A DNA stretch of 64,000 nucleotides from Pluralibacter sp. UBA7423 (GTDB lineage: Bacteria; Pseudomonadota; Gammaproteobacteria; Enterobacterales; Enterobacteriaceae): contig DKMD01000034.1 of NCBI GenBank assembly GCA_002470465.1, forward strand, positions 24,444 to 88,443, written 5' to 3'. How positions within the stretch are numbered: position 1 is the first letter of the stretch; each line of letters opens with the position of its first letter. The notes under the pieces were generated by a model that was given only the letters and a program-made list of their open reading frames with translations, was not told the DNA's origin and ran no database searches. The translations under genes were made by a program, and so were the position numbers. This document shows positions 21,594-29,605 of this stretch, piece by piece.

Positions 21594-21611
21594 GAACAAG
21601 TCCGATCAGTT
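21594..21611 (-). promoter_or_regulatory. FadR activator site of fabA, overlapping the lonH stop
   Basis: On the minus strand it reads AACTGATCGGACTTGTTC, matching the FadR motif of E. coli fabA. It abuts the FabR box and covers the last codons of lonH (stop at 21606-21608), so the fabA control region is built into the end of the upstream gene. Confidence 0.85.
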
Positions 21612-23363
21612 TGCATTGAACCAGTTTAACCAGCGAAGTGCCCACGGGCGATGTCGGGTATCCTGCTGATTTGCCTGAGCAATACGCTCATGAATGGTTT
21701 GCAGGAGCGTTGTCTGGCCTTCGCCATCCCAAATTAATTGCGTGAGTAAAGGAAGTGCATCGGCCACATCGTCGATGGCCCACAGAGAGAATTCGCCAGC
21801 TTCTATAGTCTGCTGGACATCCTGTGCCAGGCTGAGATGACGCACGTTGGCAGAAGGAATAATCACACCCTGCTTACCGGTTAAACCACGCTGCTGGCAG
21901 ATGGCGAAGAATCCTTCGATTTTTTCATTGAGTCCACCGACAGGCTGCGCCCGCCCGAACTGATCTACGGAGCCGGTAATCGCCAGGCTCTGACTAACCG
22001 GCACGTTAGCCAGCGCGCTTATCAGGGCACATAATTCCGCCATTGAGGCGCTGTCACCATCCACTTCGCTGTAGGACTGCTCAAACGTCAGCGACGCTGA
22101 GAAGGGGATTTGCTGATCGAGGCCCAGCTCAGACATCAAAAATGCTTGCATGATCATCATGCCTTTGGCGTGTATGTTGCCGCCAAGCTCAGCTTTACGT
22201 TCGATATCCGTGAACTCGCCGTCACCCACGTGCACTACGCAGCTGATACGTGACGGCTCCCCGAATGCGCGTGGATGTCCTGGGAATTCAATCACGGAGA
22301 GCGCGTTGATCTGGCCGATCTGCTCGCCTTCTGTTTCAATCAGAATCTGGTCGAGCAGGATTTCGTCCTGCATACGCTCGGCGAGATAGCCTTCACGCCA
22401 TTGACGCTGATTGAGCATTGTCGTCAGCTGTTCTGCATTAAAGCGGTCACCTTCACAGAAAGCCGCAGCCTCACGAAGCTGGCGGCTAATCCATAGTGGA
22501 GAGAGCGGCAGCGTTTGCTGGTCACCGGTATAACGGGCGCCTTCCTGGATCAACAGCGGCCAGGCACTGGCGTCAGGGCCAGGTAAATTCAGGCCGCGGG
22601 CAATGTGCCAGACCCACTGACACCACAATTTTTGCGTCTCTTCGTCGACGACCTGCAGCGTGTCTTCATATTCACTGTAGATGGATTTTTCGCACAGCTC
22701 CGGTTCGATCTCCTGAAAATCCGCCAGCGACTCACGCTCGCCGACCAGCATCACTTTGAGCGAAAGCGGCATGGAAGGAATTGAGACGGGCAGGGGCCGT
22801 GAATCATCAAAGGCCAGCCAGTCAAAACGTTTGTGGGTAACAATGTTCTTCAGGCGCATCCACAGCAGTGGCTGTGAAAGCAGGCTGCGAAGTGACAGGA
22901 CAAGCACGCCGCCGTTGGCCTGGTGCACAAGCCCGGGCTGCAGGGTGATGTTTCCGTTAAACTGGCGCACGCAGCCAAACAGCTGCTCGGCTTCAACCCA
23001 ATCGGCCTGAATAATCGGACCATGGCTGGCAAAATTATCTTCAGCCGATGTGGCGGGCGTCAGCGTCACGGAGCTGCCGTTTACTTCATATTGAACACCG
23101 CTGAGCTCAGGCGAGCTACTTCGCAGCTCGCGTGTGGCTTCGGCGAGAAGTTCAAGATATTCAGGCTCTTCCGGGGCTTTAACCAGCAGGAAGTCGGAAA
23201 TAGCCTGAGGATAGAGGAACTGGTCCAGCGCGTAATGCAGTCGGGCCTGCAGTTCGCCGGGTAAGGAATCGGTTTCGGTTGCCAAATCAGGCTGGGCAAA
23301 CAGCGTCTGATAAGCCTCGAGGTCCGGGGCTACATCGCGCCGTGAAAGTTTTGTAATCGTCAA
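21606..23363 (-). CDS. lonH: Lon-like protease homologue LonH (YcbZ)
   Basis: Lon-family protein with the C-terminal Ser-Lys protease domain but without a readable AAA+ Walker A motif, so it is not a canonical ATP-dependent Lon. The catalytic Ser is residue 438 (in DGDSASMAEL) and the Lys is 481 (in GGLNEKIEGFF). Length 585, one less than the E. coli protein. The only fitting start is a TTG at 23363 (MTITKLSRRD), with a weak ribosome site. The physiological substrate is not known to me. Divergent from matP. Confidence 0.92.
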   Translation of the reverse strand: MTITKLSRRDVAPDLEAYQTLFAQPDLATETDSLPGELQARLHYALDQFLYPQAISDFLLVKAPEEPEYLELLAEATRELRSSSPELSGVQYEVNGSSVTLTPATSAEDNFASHGPIIQADWVEAEQLFGCVRQFNGNITLQPGLVHQANGGVLVLSLRSLLSQPLLWMRLKNIVTHKRFDWLAFDDSRPLPVSIPSMPLSLKVMLVGERESLADFQEIEPELCEKSIYSEYEDTLQVVDEETQKLWCQWVWHIARGLNLPGPDASAWPLLIQEGARYTGDQQTLPLSPLWISRQLREAAAFCEGDRFNAEQLTTMLNQRQWREGYLAERMQDEILLDQILIETEGEQIGQINALSVIEFPGHPRAFGEPSRISCVVHVGDGEFTDIERKAELGGNIHAKGMMIMQAFLMSELGLDQQIPFSASLTFEQSYSEVDGDSASMAELCALISALANVPVSQSLAITGSVDQFGRAQPVGGLNEKIEGFFAICQQRGLTGKQGVIIPSANVRHLSLAQDVQQTIEAGEFSLWAIDDVADALPLLTQLIWDGEGQTTLLQTIHERIAQANQQDTRHRPWALRWLNWFNAN

Positions 23364-23547
23364 AGTCGCTGTTTTTTAGTCAGATGTAAAGCGGAGGATT
23401 ATACCTCAAGGTGCCAGTCCGCACACGGGGATTCACAGGCCAGTTTCACCGGGTGCTTAGCCTCCCGCGTTGAGGATGATTTCTTCTCAGCACATCAGCA
23501 AAAACCTGTTATCCTGAAATGAGTTACACGGTCACATTGGGATCGCA

Positions 23548-24000
23548 ATGAAATATCAACAACTGGAAAATCTTGAAAGCGGCTGGAAATGGAAATACCT
23601 GGTGAAGAAGCACCGGGAAGGTGAGCTTATCACTCGTTACATCGAGGCCAGTGCGGCGCAGGACGCAGTAGAAGCCCTGTTGACGATAGAAAATGAACCG
23701 GTTCAGGTGAATGACTGGATTGAGCAGCATATGAATCCCGCTCTGTTTAACCGCATGAAGCAGACGATCCGGGCCAGGCGTAAACGCCATTTTAACGCGG
23801 AGCATCAGCACACCCGTAAGAAATCTATCGACCTTGAATTTATTGTCTGGCAGCGTCTGGCCGGTCTTGCACAGCGTCGGGGCAAAACACTCTCAGAGAC
23901 GATCGTTCAGCTGATTGAGGATGCGGAAAATAAAGAGAAGTACGCCAGCAAGATGACAACGCTGAAGCAGGATTTGCAGGCCCTGTTAGGGAAAGAGTAG
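23548..24000 (+). CDS. matP: macrodomain Ter protein
   Basis: Binds matS sites across the Ter macrodomain, condenses it, and links it to the divisome through ZapB. The 150 residues match E. coli MatP in length; the N terminus is [27 protein letters not shown] four-helix bundle is followed by the ribbon-helix-helix DNA-binding part near residues 88-130 ([36 protein letters not shown]) and a C-terminal coiled coil. I saw no matS motif (GTGACRNYGTCAC) in the window by eye. Confidence 0.96.
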   Translation: MKYQQLENLESGWKWKYLVKKHREGELITRYIEASAAQDAVEALLTIENEPVQVNDWIEQHMNPALFNRMKQTIRARRKRHFNAEHQHTRKKSIDLEFIVWQRLAGLAQRRGKTLSETIVQLIEDAENKEKYASKMTTLKQDLQALLGKE

Positions 24001-24093
24001 AGCAAACCAGGTCAGCAGTTAAGCGAACAAAAATAGACAGGGTTTGAGATTGCTGGACCGTGCTCGTCAATGTTCCAAACAGGCACAAAAAAC

Positions 24094-24122
24094 AAAAAAA
24101 CCCCGCATCGCGGGGTTTTTTA
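24094..24122. terminator. bidirectional terminator between matP and ompA
   Basis: A7-CCCCGC and GCGGGG-T6 form a strong hairpin with A and T tracts on both sides, placed 13 bases from the ompA stop. Confidence 0.9.
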
Positions 24123-24135
24123 TTAGACGTTAAAC

Positions 24136-25188
24136 TTAAGCCGCTGGCTGAGTTACTACGTCTTTAACGCCTTTAACTTCGATCTCTACGCGACGATCTG
24201 GTGCCAGGCAGTCGATCAGTGCAGCGCGAGCTTTCACGTTGTCACAGGTGTTACCGGTGACTGGGTTAGCTTCGCCCATACCACGTGGGGAGATCTTGTT
24301 AGCCGGGATACCTTTAGAGATCAGGTAATCGACAACAGACTGTGCACGCTGCTCAGACAGTTTCTGGTTATAAGCGTCAGAACCGATACGGTCGGTGAAG
24401 CCCAGAACTACTACGGAACCGTCTTTAGGATCCAGGTTGCTCAGCTGGGAGTACAGCTGATCCAGTGCCTGCTGACCTTCTGGTTTCAGGGTAGACTTGT
24501 TGAAGTTGAACAGAACGTCAGACTTCAGAGTGAAGTGCTTGGTCTGTACTTCTGGTGCTGGAGCCGGAGCAGGAGCAACAACTGGAGCAACGTCGTTCTG
24601 ACCGAAACGGTAAGAAACACCAACGCTCAGCATGCCGTTGTCTGGACGAACGCCTACTGTGCCTGCGTCGCCGATGTTGTTAACCCACTGGTATTCCAGA
24701 CGGGTTGCGATGTCACGGGTCATTGCCCACTCAACACCGCCAGCGAATACTGGGGATACGCCAGTGTCGTGGTTGTCACCAGCAACGTTGTTGCTGGAGT
24801 CAGCGCGCCAAACCATGCCGCCCAGACGGGTGTAAACGTCCAGATCGTCGGTTACCGGGTAACCCAGTTTAGCAGTCAGCTGAACGCCCTGAGCTTTGAA
24901 TGCACCGTTGGTAACGTCGCCTTTGTAAGGCATACGGCCCAGCCAGTCATAACCCATTTCGAAACCAACATACGGGTTTACCTGGTAACCACCGAAAGCA
25001 CCAGCGCCAAGCTGACTTTCGTGGGTTGGACCGTTGTTGTTCAGGGAGCTGTTATACCAGCCGGTATCGTGGAACTGGGACCAACCCAGTTTACCACCTG
25101 CATACCAGGTGTTATCTTTCGGTGCGGCCTGCGCTACGGTAGCGAAGCCAGCCAGTGCCACTGCAATCGCGATAGCTGTCTTTTTCAT
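24136..25188 (-). CDS. ompA: outer membrane protein A
   Basis: Abundant outer-membrane protein that anchors the envelope to peptidoglycan. The signal peptide [21 protein letters not shown] (1-21) is followed by an eight-strand beta barrel (to about residue 195). Next come a Pro/Ala hinge ([11 protein letters not shown]) and the OmpA-like peptidoglycan-binding domain with [22 protein letters not shown] and the NxxLSxxRAxSV-type helix. Two cysteines near the end (NTCDNV, DCLAPD) form the usual disulfide. Length 350, slightly longer than the E. coli form; the extra residues appear to be in barrel loops and hinge. Start chosen by signal peptide; an upstream in-frame start is not used. Confidence 0.98.
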   Translation of the reverse strand: MKKTAIAIAVALAGFATVAQAAPKDNTWYAGGKLGWSQFHDTGWYNSSLNNNGPTHESQLGAGAFGGYQVNPYVGFEMGYDWLGRMPYKGDVTNGAFKAQGVQLTAKLGYPVTDDLDVYTRLGGMVWRADSSNNVAGDNHDTGVSPVFAGGVEWAMTRDIATRLEYQWVNNIGDAGTVGVRPDNGMLSVGVSYRFGQNDVAPVVAPAPAPAPEVQTKHFTLKSDVLFNFNKSTLKPEGQQALDQLYSQLSNLDPKDGSVVVLGFTDRIGSDAYNQKLSEQRAQSVVDYLISKGIPANKISPRGMGEANPVTGNTCDNVKARAALIDCLAPDRRVEIEVKGVKDVVTQPAA

Positions 25189-25320
25189 TTTTTGCGCCTC
25201 GTTATCATCCAAAAATCGCCATGAATATCCATTTAGAAGTTCACGGTTAAATCCTTCACCGGGGGCGGGACCTAATCATAAGTACGCCATAATCTGTGGC
25301 TTAAGCCGATCACCCCTGGC
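25189..25320 (-). promoter_or_regulatory. ompA 5' untranslated leader
   Basis: Comparison with E. coli places the transcript start near 25320 (GCCAGGGGTGATCGG on the minus strand), giving a leader of about 130 bases. The 5' end can form a stem-loop (GGCTTAAGCC core), the element known to make ompA mRNA long-lived. The ATGATAACGAGGCGCAAAAA stretch at the start codon keeps the region bound by Hfq and by the sRNA MicA in E. coli. The segment to 25470 is AT-rich promoter DNA. Confidence 0.75.
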
Positions 25321-25470
25321 GATGTAAAGTCTACAACGTACTTGAAAACTTACAAGTGTGAACTCCGTCAGGCATATGAAAAAAAAAGAGTTGTATACAC
25401 AATATTTAACATTTATGTTGATTTTTTGTTCGGGATAAAATGCTGAGAACCGCACCAGACAAGCATTTTC

Positions 25471-25500
25471 GTAAAATAACCCGCACGAAAGAGCGGGTTA
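25471..25500 (-). terminator. sulA terminator
   Basis: TAACCCGC (25477-25484) and GCGGGTTA (25493-25500) form a perfect stem. On the minus strand it is followed by TTTTAC, about 45 bases after the sulA stop. Confidence 0.75.
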
Positions 25501-25542
25501 CCGATCGAGTAAAAAAAATGCCAGGAAAAATCTTAAATTTAC

Positions 25543-26043
25543 TTAATGATACAAGTTTGAGTGAATTTTCAGGCCAGAAAACTGTCTGGTGGGCTGAGAG
25601 GTCGCCCTGACAGGACGCATAACAAAGCCCATCGCATTCCCTTCCTCCGCTGCGCTTGCGAGCAGACGCTGATCTTCTTCACTGAGTTCTTCTGCAACCC
25701 AGCCGATGACCACGCTGTAGTTTCCTGTACGAAGGGCACGAATCATCGACTCCAGCGTCGCGCCTGGTAACATTTGGTTAACCTGCATCACTTTTGATAG
25801 CGGTAAACCGGATGCCTGAACCCACTGACGACTCAACTTTTGCTGCGGCGTGAGCCACAGTTGCCAGCGATCTTGCTGGCCGAGCTGTTGCAAAAGTGGC
25901 AGCAGCAGTAATTGAGTCATCATCGGTTGATCCTCACGATACAGCACTTCGCTGATAAGCCCAGTGGTACTATGCTGCGGTTGACCGACGGTTGCTGTTG
26001 CCGGCGCCAGTGATTTACGATTTACATAGCCTGAAGTGTACAT
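25543..26043 (-). CDS. sulA: SOS cell division inhibitor SulA
   Basis: Binds FtsZ and blocks septation during DNA damage; degraded by Lon. The product has 166 residues, close to E. coli (169), with a variable N-terminal 30 and a conserved core ([22 protein letters not shown]). It ends in HSNLYH, the C-terminal signal recognised by Lon. The LexA box sits 22 bases before the ATG, so expression is SOS controlled. A terminator follows, then the ompA promoter in the same direction. Confidence 0.96.
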   Translation of the reverse strand: MYTSGYVNRKSLAPATATVGQPQHSTTGLISEVLYREDQPMMTQLLLLPLLQQLGQQDRWQLWLTPQQKLSRQWVQASGLPLSKVMQVNQMLPGATLESMIRALRTGNYSVVIGWVAEELSEEDQRLLASAAEEGNAMGFVMRPVRATSQPTRQFSGLKIHSNLYH

Positions 26044-26064
26044 AGTGAATCCCGCCCTGTGGGT

Positions 26065-26084
26065 TACTGTATGGATATACAGTA
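26065..26084 (-). promoter_or_regulatory. LexA (SOS) box of sulA
   Basis: TACTGTATGGATATACAGTA is a near-perfect LexA operator (consensus CTGT-N8-ACAG with the AT-rich spacer), placed just upstream of sulA. A very tight operator is typical for this late SOS gene. Confidence 0.95.
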
Positions 26085-26259
26085 CGCCGTGCAGGACTAA
26101 AGATCAACCTCATTTTCTGAAAGCGCCTCGCAAAATTGCACAGAAGTGCCTGGCTTAGAAAATAACCGCTTGCCCCCTGAAATGAAGTTCCTTATTTTCA
26201 TTATTAACGGATCCGTTAGCATAACTCATTCATCTAACTACCTGATTATAGGAAGAATC

Positions 26260-26901
26260 ATGGGAAAAGTCTCATATAAACGGATCCATCAGTGTAAAGA
26301 GTACTTTGCCTCTTTGGGCACTATTCGCCATCGCGCGCTTTTCGGGGGATACAGTCTTTCAATCGATGATACTGTGTTTGCGATGGTTTCTAACGGGGAG
26401 CTTTATCTCAGGGCTTGCGAGCAAACCACTGGGTATTCCACTGGGTATTACACAACGAATTCAAGACGGCTTTTGACCCTCAACAAACGAGGCCGACCTG
26501 TCTCTCTCAACTATTATCTGGTAGACGAAGTCCTCTGGCGGGATCGATCATTGCTTTTGAAGATGTCAGAGATGTCACTGCAAGGAGCGCAAAGCGAAAA
26601 AATACGACGCGGCGATCCACGGCGGCTTAAGAATTCACCCAACATTACTTTTCAGCTGGAACTTTTGCTCTCGGAGGCCGGAGTCCAGGACCTGGAGATG
26701 CTCCAGGCTTTAGGGGCAGTAGCGGCCTGGCTGCGCCTTCGCCGCATTCGTAAAGATCTCAGCATTAATGTCCTCTTCGCCCTTGAAGGCGCGATTCAGG
26801 GGATTCACGCAACACGAATCCCCTTGCTTCGCCGTCAGCATCTCCAGGAACTGGCGGAGAGGCTACTGGATAAAAGTACAACTAAGCTGACGGAGGAGTA
26901 A
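26260..26901 (+). CDS. sxy: CRP-S coactivator Sxy/TfoX
   Basis: Regulator that, with CRP, activates competence-type (CRP-S) promoters. N-terminal TfoX domain (MGKVSYKRIHQCKEYFASLG...RALFGGYSLSIDDTVFAMV), then the C-terminal TfoX domain with helix-hairpin-helix character (residues about 115-200). The start at 26260 gives 213 residues, near the E. coli length, with GGAAGAA before the ATG. The upstream open frame to 26146 is untranslated leader; in relatives the leader structure controls expression. Its 3' end overlaps the convergent yccS by 20 bases. Base composition is more AT-rich than its neighbours. Confidence 0.93.
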   Translation: MGKVSYKRIHQCKEYFASLGTIRHRALFGGYSLSIDDTVFAMVSNGELYLRACEQTTGYSTGYYTTNSRRLLTLNKRGRPVSLNYYLVDEVLWRDRSLLLKMSEMSLQGAQSEKIRRGDPRRLKNSPNITFQLELLLSEAGVQDLEMLQALGAVAAWLRLRRIRKDLSINVLFALEGAIQGIHATRIPLLRRQHLQELAERLLDKSTTKLTEE

Positions 26902-29017
26902 CCTGCTGCTGCAGCCGGCAAAATTCTGGCAACAGGCTCACCATCAGCCCAATTTGCTGCAGCACCAGCGGTTCTTTGGACTCCGAACCGGGCTCAAGAT
27001 GGCGTATCCGTTCCATGAGCCCAGTTAGCGCAGCCTGAACGCGCTGCTCGTCAGAAGGCGTATGGTGGAAGGCATCGTCAACGTAACAGACTGCATCATC
27101 AAGCAGCAGCAGCGTTTCAGGGTTACTGAGTTTTTCGCGATGTGCCCCCAGCGCGGAAATATAGCTGGTGAAGGTGTGGTTCAGGCAGAGCAGGCGGAAG
27201 GCCGTTTCGCGCATTTGCGCCGTAGCGCGTGGTTCCGTTGACAGGTTGGACACCACCGAAGCCAGCTCCGCATCTCTGTTATGTGCGTCACGACGAGCAA
27301 TTCGATAAGCCAGACGGTTGTCCCGTCCTTGATGATATTGCTCAAGGATCGCATCCAGATAGCGGCAGTTGGCATCGACCGCTCTTGCCATGACCGTCGG
27401 CAGATTACGAAACTTCCAGTCAGGCCAGATAAAACTGACGGCTGCCCAGGCGATACCACAGCCGATAAGCGTATCAATGATACGTGGTAACGCTACTTCA
27501 AATCCCTCACCAAGCAGGTTGAAACACAGCAGAACCAGCAGCGTGATAAACATTGTGGCGTGTGCGTACTGAACGTTTCGGAAAGCGAAAAAGAGCACGC
27601 CAGTAAGCACGATAAGCAACAGTTGTCCTTCCACGGAGGGCACCAGTATCAGGATTGGCAAACCGATCGCCACTCCAATTAATGTACCAATGACGCGAAG
27701 TGCGAGGCGGTGTCGCGTGGCATTGTAGTTTGGCTGGCAGACAAACAGGCTTGTAAGCAGGATCCAGTAGCCATGATCCAGCCCGGTAAACTGGATAAAT
27801 GCGTAGCCCGCACAGAGGACCAGAGACATGCGAACCGCGTGACGAAAGAGGGCTGACTCCGGCGAAAAATTCCGACTCAGGCGTAGCCAGACGTCGCTCA
27901 TCCCGTGCAGACGATCGTCCGACAGCTGAGTTTCCGTTTCATTCTCAGGCAGCGCCATCTGCTGTTCTGATTCGATCGTGGCGAGTTGGGCATCGATGGC
28001 CCGAAGATTATTCAGCAAGAAGCCAAGGGCGTTCATTTGCTCTTTTGCCGCGCCAGTCGTGCTCACACGTTCCAGTGCGGCGTCCAGGTGCGCAAATGCG
28101 CGCTCGAAACGGGAGTCGTGCTGGTAGGGCGTACGCAACAGAATCGAGCGGGAAAGCTGCTGGCAGGCCTGCGCCTGCATTGAAAGCAAGCGCTGGAAGC
28201 GAAACATCACATCGCTGTAGCGGAAGCTGTCGCGCAGGGGCTGATACTGCACGTGCGACGAGCTGGCGCGTTCGTGGATATCCTGGGCCACAAAATAGTA
28301 ATGCAGCGTGCGGCGGGTGCCGCGCTGCCCACGATCGCCACGAAGACGCGTCAGTAACGACGCTTTGGTTTGATTCAGCGTCGCGACTAGCTGTCCGTTT
28401 GCCATAGCCAGTTCCACCAGAGGTGCCTGAGCATCATGCTCAATGTCCGGGTCGAAGAGGCGGGATTTCAGTTCCAGATAGTGAGCCAGCTGTTCATAAC
28501 TGCGGGCGAGGTTATCCTGCAATGGGCGAATGGGAAAAATGAGATGGCCGGTAAGCGTCAGCAGGTTGTACCACACGGCCCCCGCGATCAGCAGTAAAGG
28601 CTGCTGATACCAGTGCTCGTAAAGCGACACACCGAGCATGGTGTAGATGGCTATCAGGAGAGCGCCAAACGCGATTGTGGCGTAGCGCTGCCCAAGGCCG
28701 CCCAGCAAAATAAACCCGCTGGTCGACAGTGTGAGTCCCAGCGCAAAGGCCCAGGGCCAGGGAAACAGCAGTTCAACGGAAGCGGATGCAATAAAGAAAC
28801 AGATAAGCGTAATCACCAGATTGCGCAGTCGCCCGGCCAACCTGTCATCCAGATCGGCCAGGGCGGCAGCGACCACGCCAAGCGTTAACGGGATGGTAAG
28901 CTTCACTTCACCGAGCCACCATGGCAGGGCTACTGTGCCGCACAGGGCAATAAAAATGCGGGCGTTATACAGCCAGGCGCTGTTCCAGGTGTAACGACGT
29001 AATAAAGGGCTCAGCAT
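26882..29017 (-). CDS. yccS: FUSC-family inner membrane protein YccS
   Basis: Large inner-membrane protein of the fusaric-acid-resistance/aromatic-acid-exporter-like (FUSC) superfamily. Two clusters of about five membrane helices (near residues 15-170 and 390-510) are separated by a long cytoplasmic helical region. The start MLSPLLRRYTWNSAWLYNARIFIAL (711 residues) is preferred because AGGG lies upstream. A GTG at 29038 that overlaps the yccF stop in a GTGA is an alternative. Probably cotranscribed with yccF. Transport substrate unknown. Confidence 0.88.
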   Translation of the reverse strand: MLSPLLRRYTWNSAWLYNARIFIALCGTVALPWWLGEVKLTIPLTLGVVAAALADLDDRLAGRLRNLVITLICFFIASASVELLFPWPWAFALGLTLSTSGFILLGGLGQRYATIAFGALLIAIYTMLGVSLYEHWYQQPLLLIAGAVWYNLLTLTGHLIFPIRPLQDNLARSYEQLAHYLELKSRLFDPDIEHDAQAPLVELAMANGQLVATLNQTKASLLTRLRGDRGQRGTRRTLHYYFVAQDIHERASSSHVQYQPLRDSFRYSDVMFRFQRLLSMQAQACQQLSRSILLRTPYQHDSRFERAFAHLDAALERVSTTGAAKEQMNALGFLLNNLRAIDAQLATIESEQQMALPENETETQLSDDRLHGMSDVWLRLSRNFSPESALFRHAVRMSLVLCAGYAFIQFTGLDHGYWILLTSLFVCQPNYNATRHRLALRVIGTLIGVAIGLPILILVPSVEGQLLLIVLTGVLFFAFRNVQYAHATMFITLLVLLCFNLLGEGFEVALPRIIDTLIGCGIAWAAVSFIWPDWKFRNLPTVMARAVDANCRYLDAILEQYHQGRDNRLAYRIARRDAHNRDAELASVVSNLSTEPRATAQMRETAFRLLCLNHTFTSYISALGAHREKLSNPETLLLLDDAVCYVDDAFHHTPSDEQRVQAALTGLMERIRHLEPGSESKEPLVLQQIGLMVSLLPEFCRLQQQVTPPSA

Positions 29018-29034
29018 GCGATGACGGGCCCTGG

Positions 29035-29481
29035 TCACTGGAATCGGCGGCGCGCGTTGGCTTCACGTGCTGCACGAGCGGTCTCAACGGACACCACGCG
29101 ACGGCCAACGGGCCAAAGAGCGATGGCGGCAATCTTGAAGTTGGCGATCCCCACGGGAATGCCGATGATGGTGATGCACTGCGCAATACCGGCCACGATA
29201 TGCGTCAGGCATAGCCACCAGCCGAACAGAACGAACCAAAGAATATTCAGCACGGTACCGCCAGTATTCAGCAGGTTGCTTTTATCATTCGGGTTCAGTT
29301 CATCAACATGTACGGCTTCGTTGCCAAATGGCAGCAGCGACAGCTTAGTGATTTCCCAGCAGGAGCGGGTCAGCGGCAAAGTGATAACCAGTATGATGCT
29401 GACAACCGTCGCAAGCAGCCAGCCTAACGTGGTGGCGAACCCACCCAACACAAAATTCAAAATATTCAGAACGGTGCGCAT
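29035..29481 (-). CDS. yccF: YccF-domain inner membrane protein
   Basis: 148-residue integral membrane protein built of two YccF (DUF307) repeats, each with a FxLFGWW/FxLGGF-type hydrophobic segment: residues about 1-35 (ILNFVLGGFATTLGWLLATVVSIILVIT) and 70-125. No function is known with confidence. The ATG has AGAGGT upstream. It is followed 17 bases later, in the same direction, by yccS. Divergent from helD. Confidence 0.92.
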   Translation of the reverse strand: MRTVLNILNFVLGGFATTLGWLLATVVSIILVITLPLTRSCWEITKLSLLPFGNEAVHVDELNPNDKSNLLNTGGTVLNILWFVLFGWWLCLTHIVAGIAQCITIIGIPVGIANFKIAAIALWPVGRRVVSVETARAAREANARRRFQ

Positions 29482-29605
29482 ATGACCTCTGTTCAGTCCT
29501 GTGAAAAGAAAGACCTGACGATTGTAACGTTTTTTAGCGCTGGAGCACCTGGAATCTGGCAGTTACACTGTCAGAGATAAGTCTAAATCCGGGATTTGGC
29601 AAGAC

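Noticed and set aside
23523..23535. matS-like sequence GTTACACGGTCAC before matP
   Set aside because: Two departures from GTGACRNYGTCAC; no true matS motif was seen by eye, although a computed scan would be firmer.
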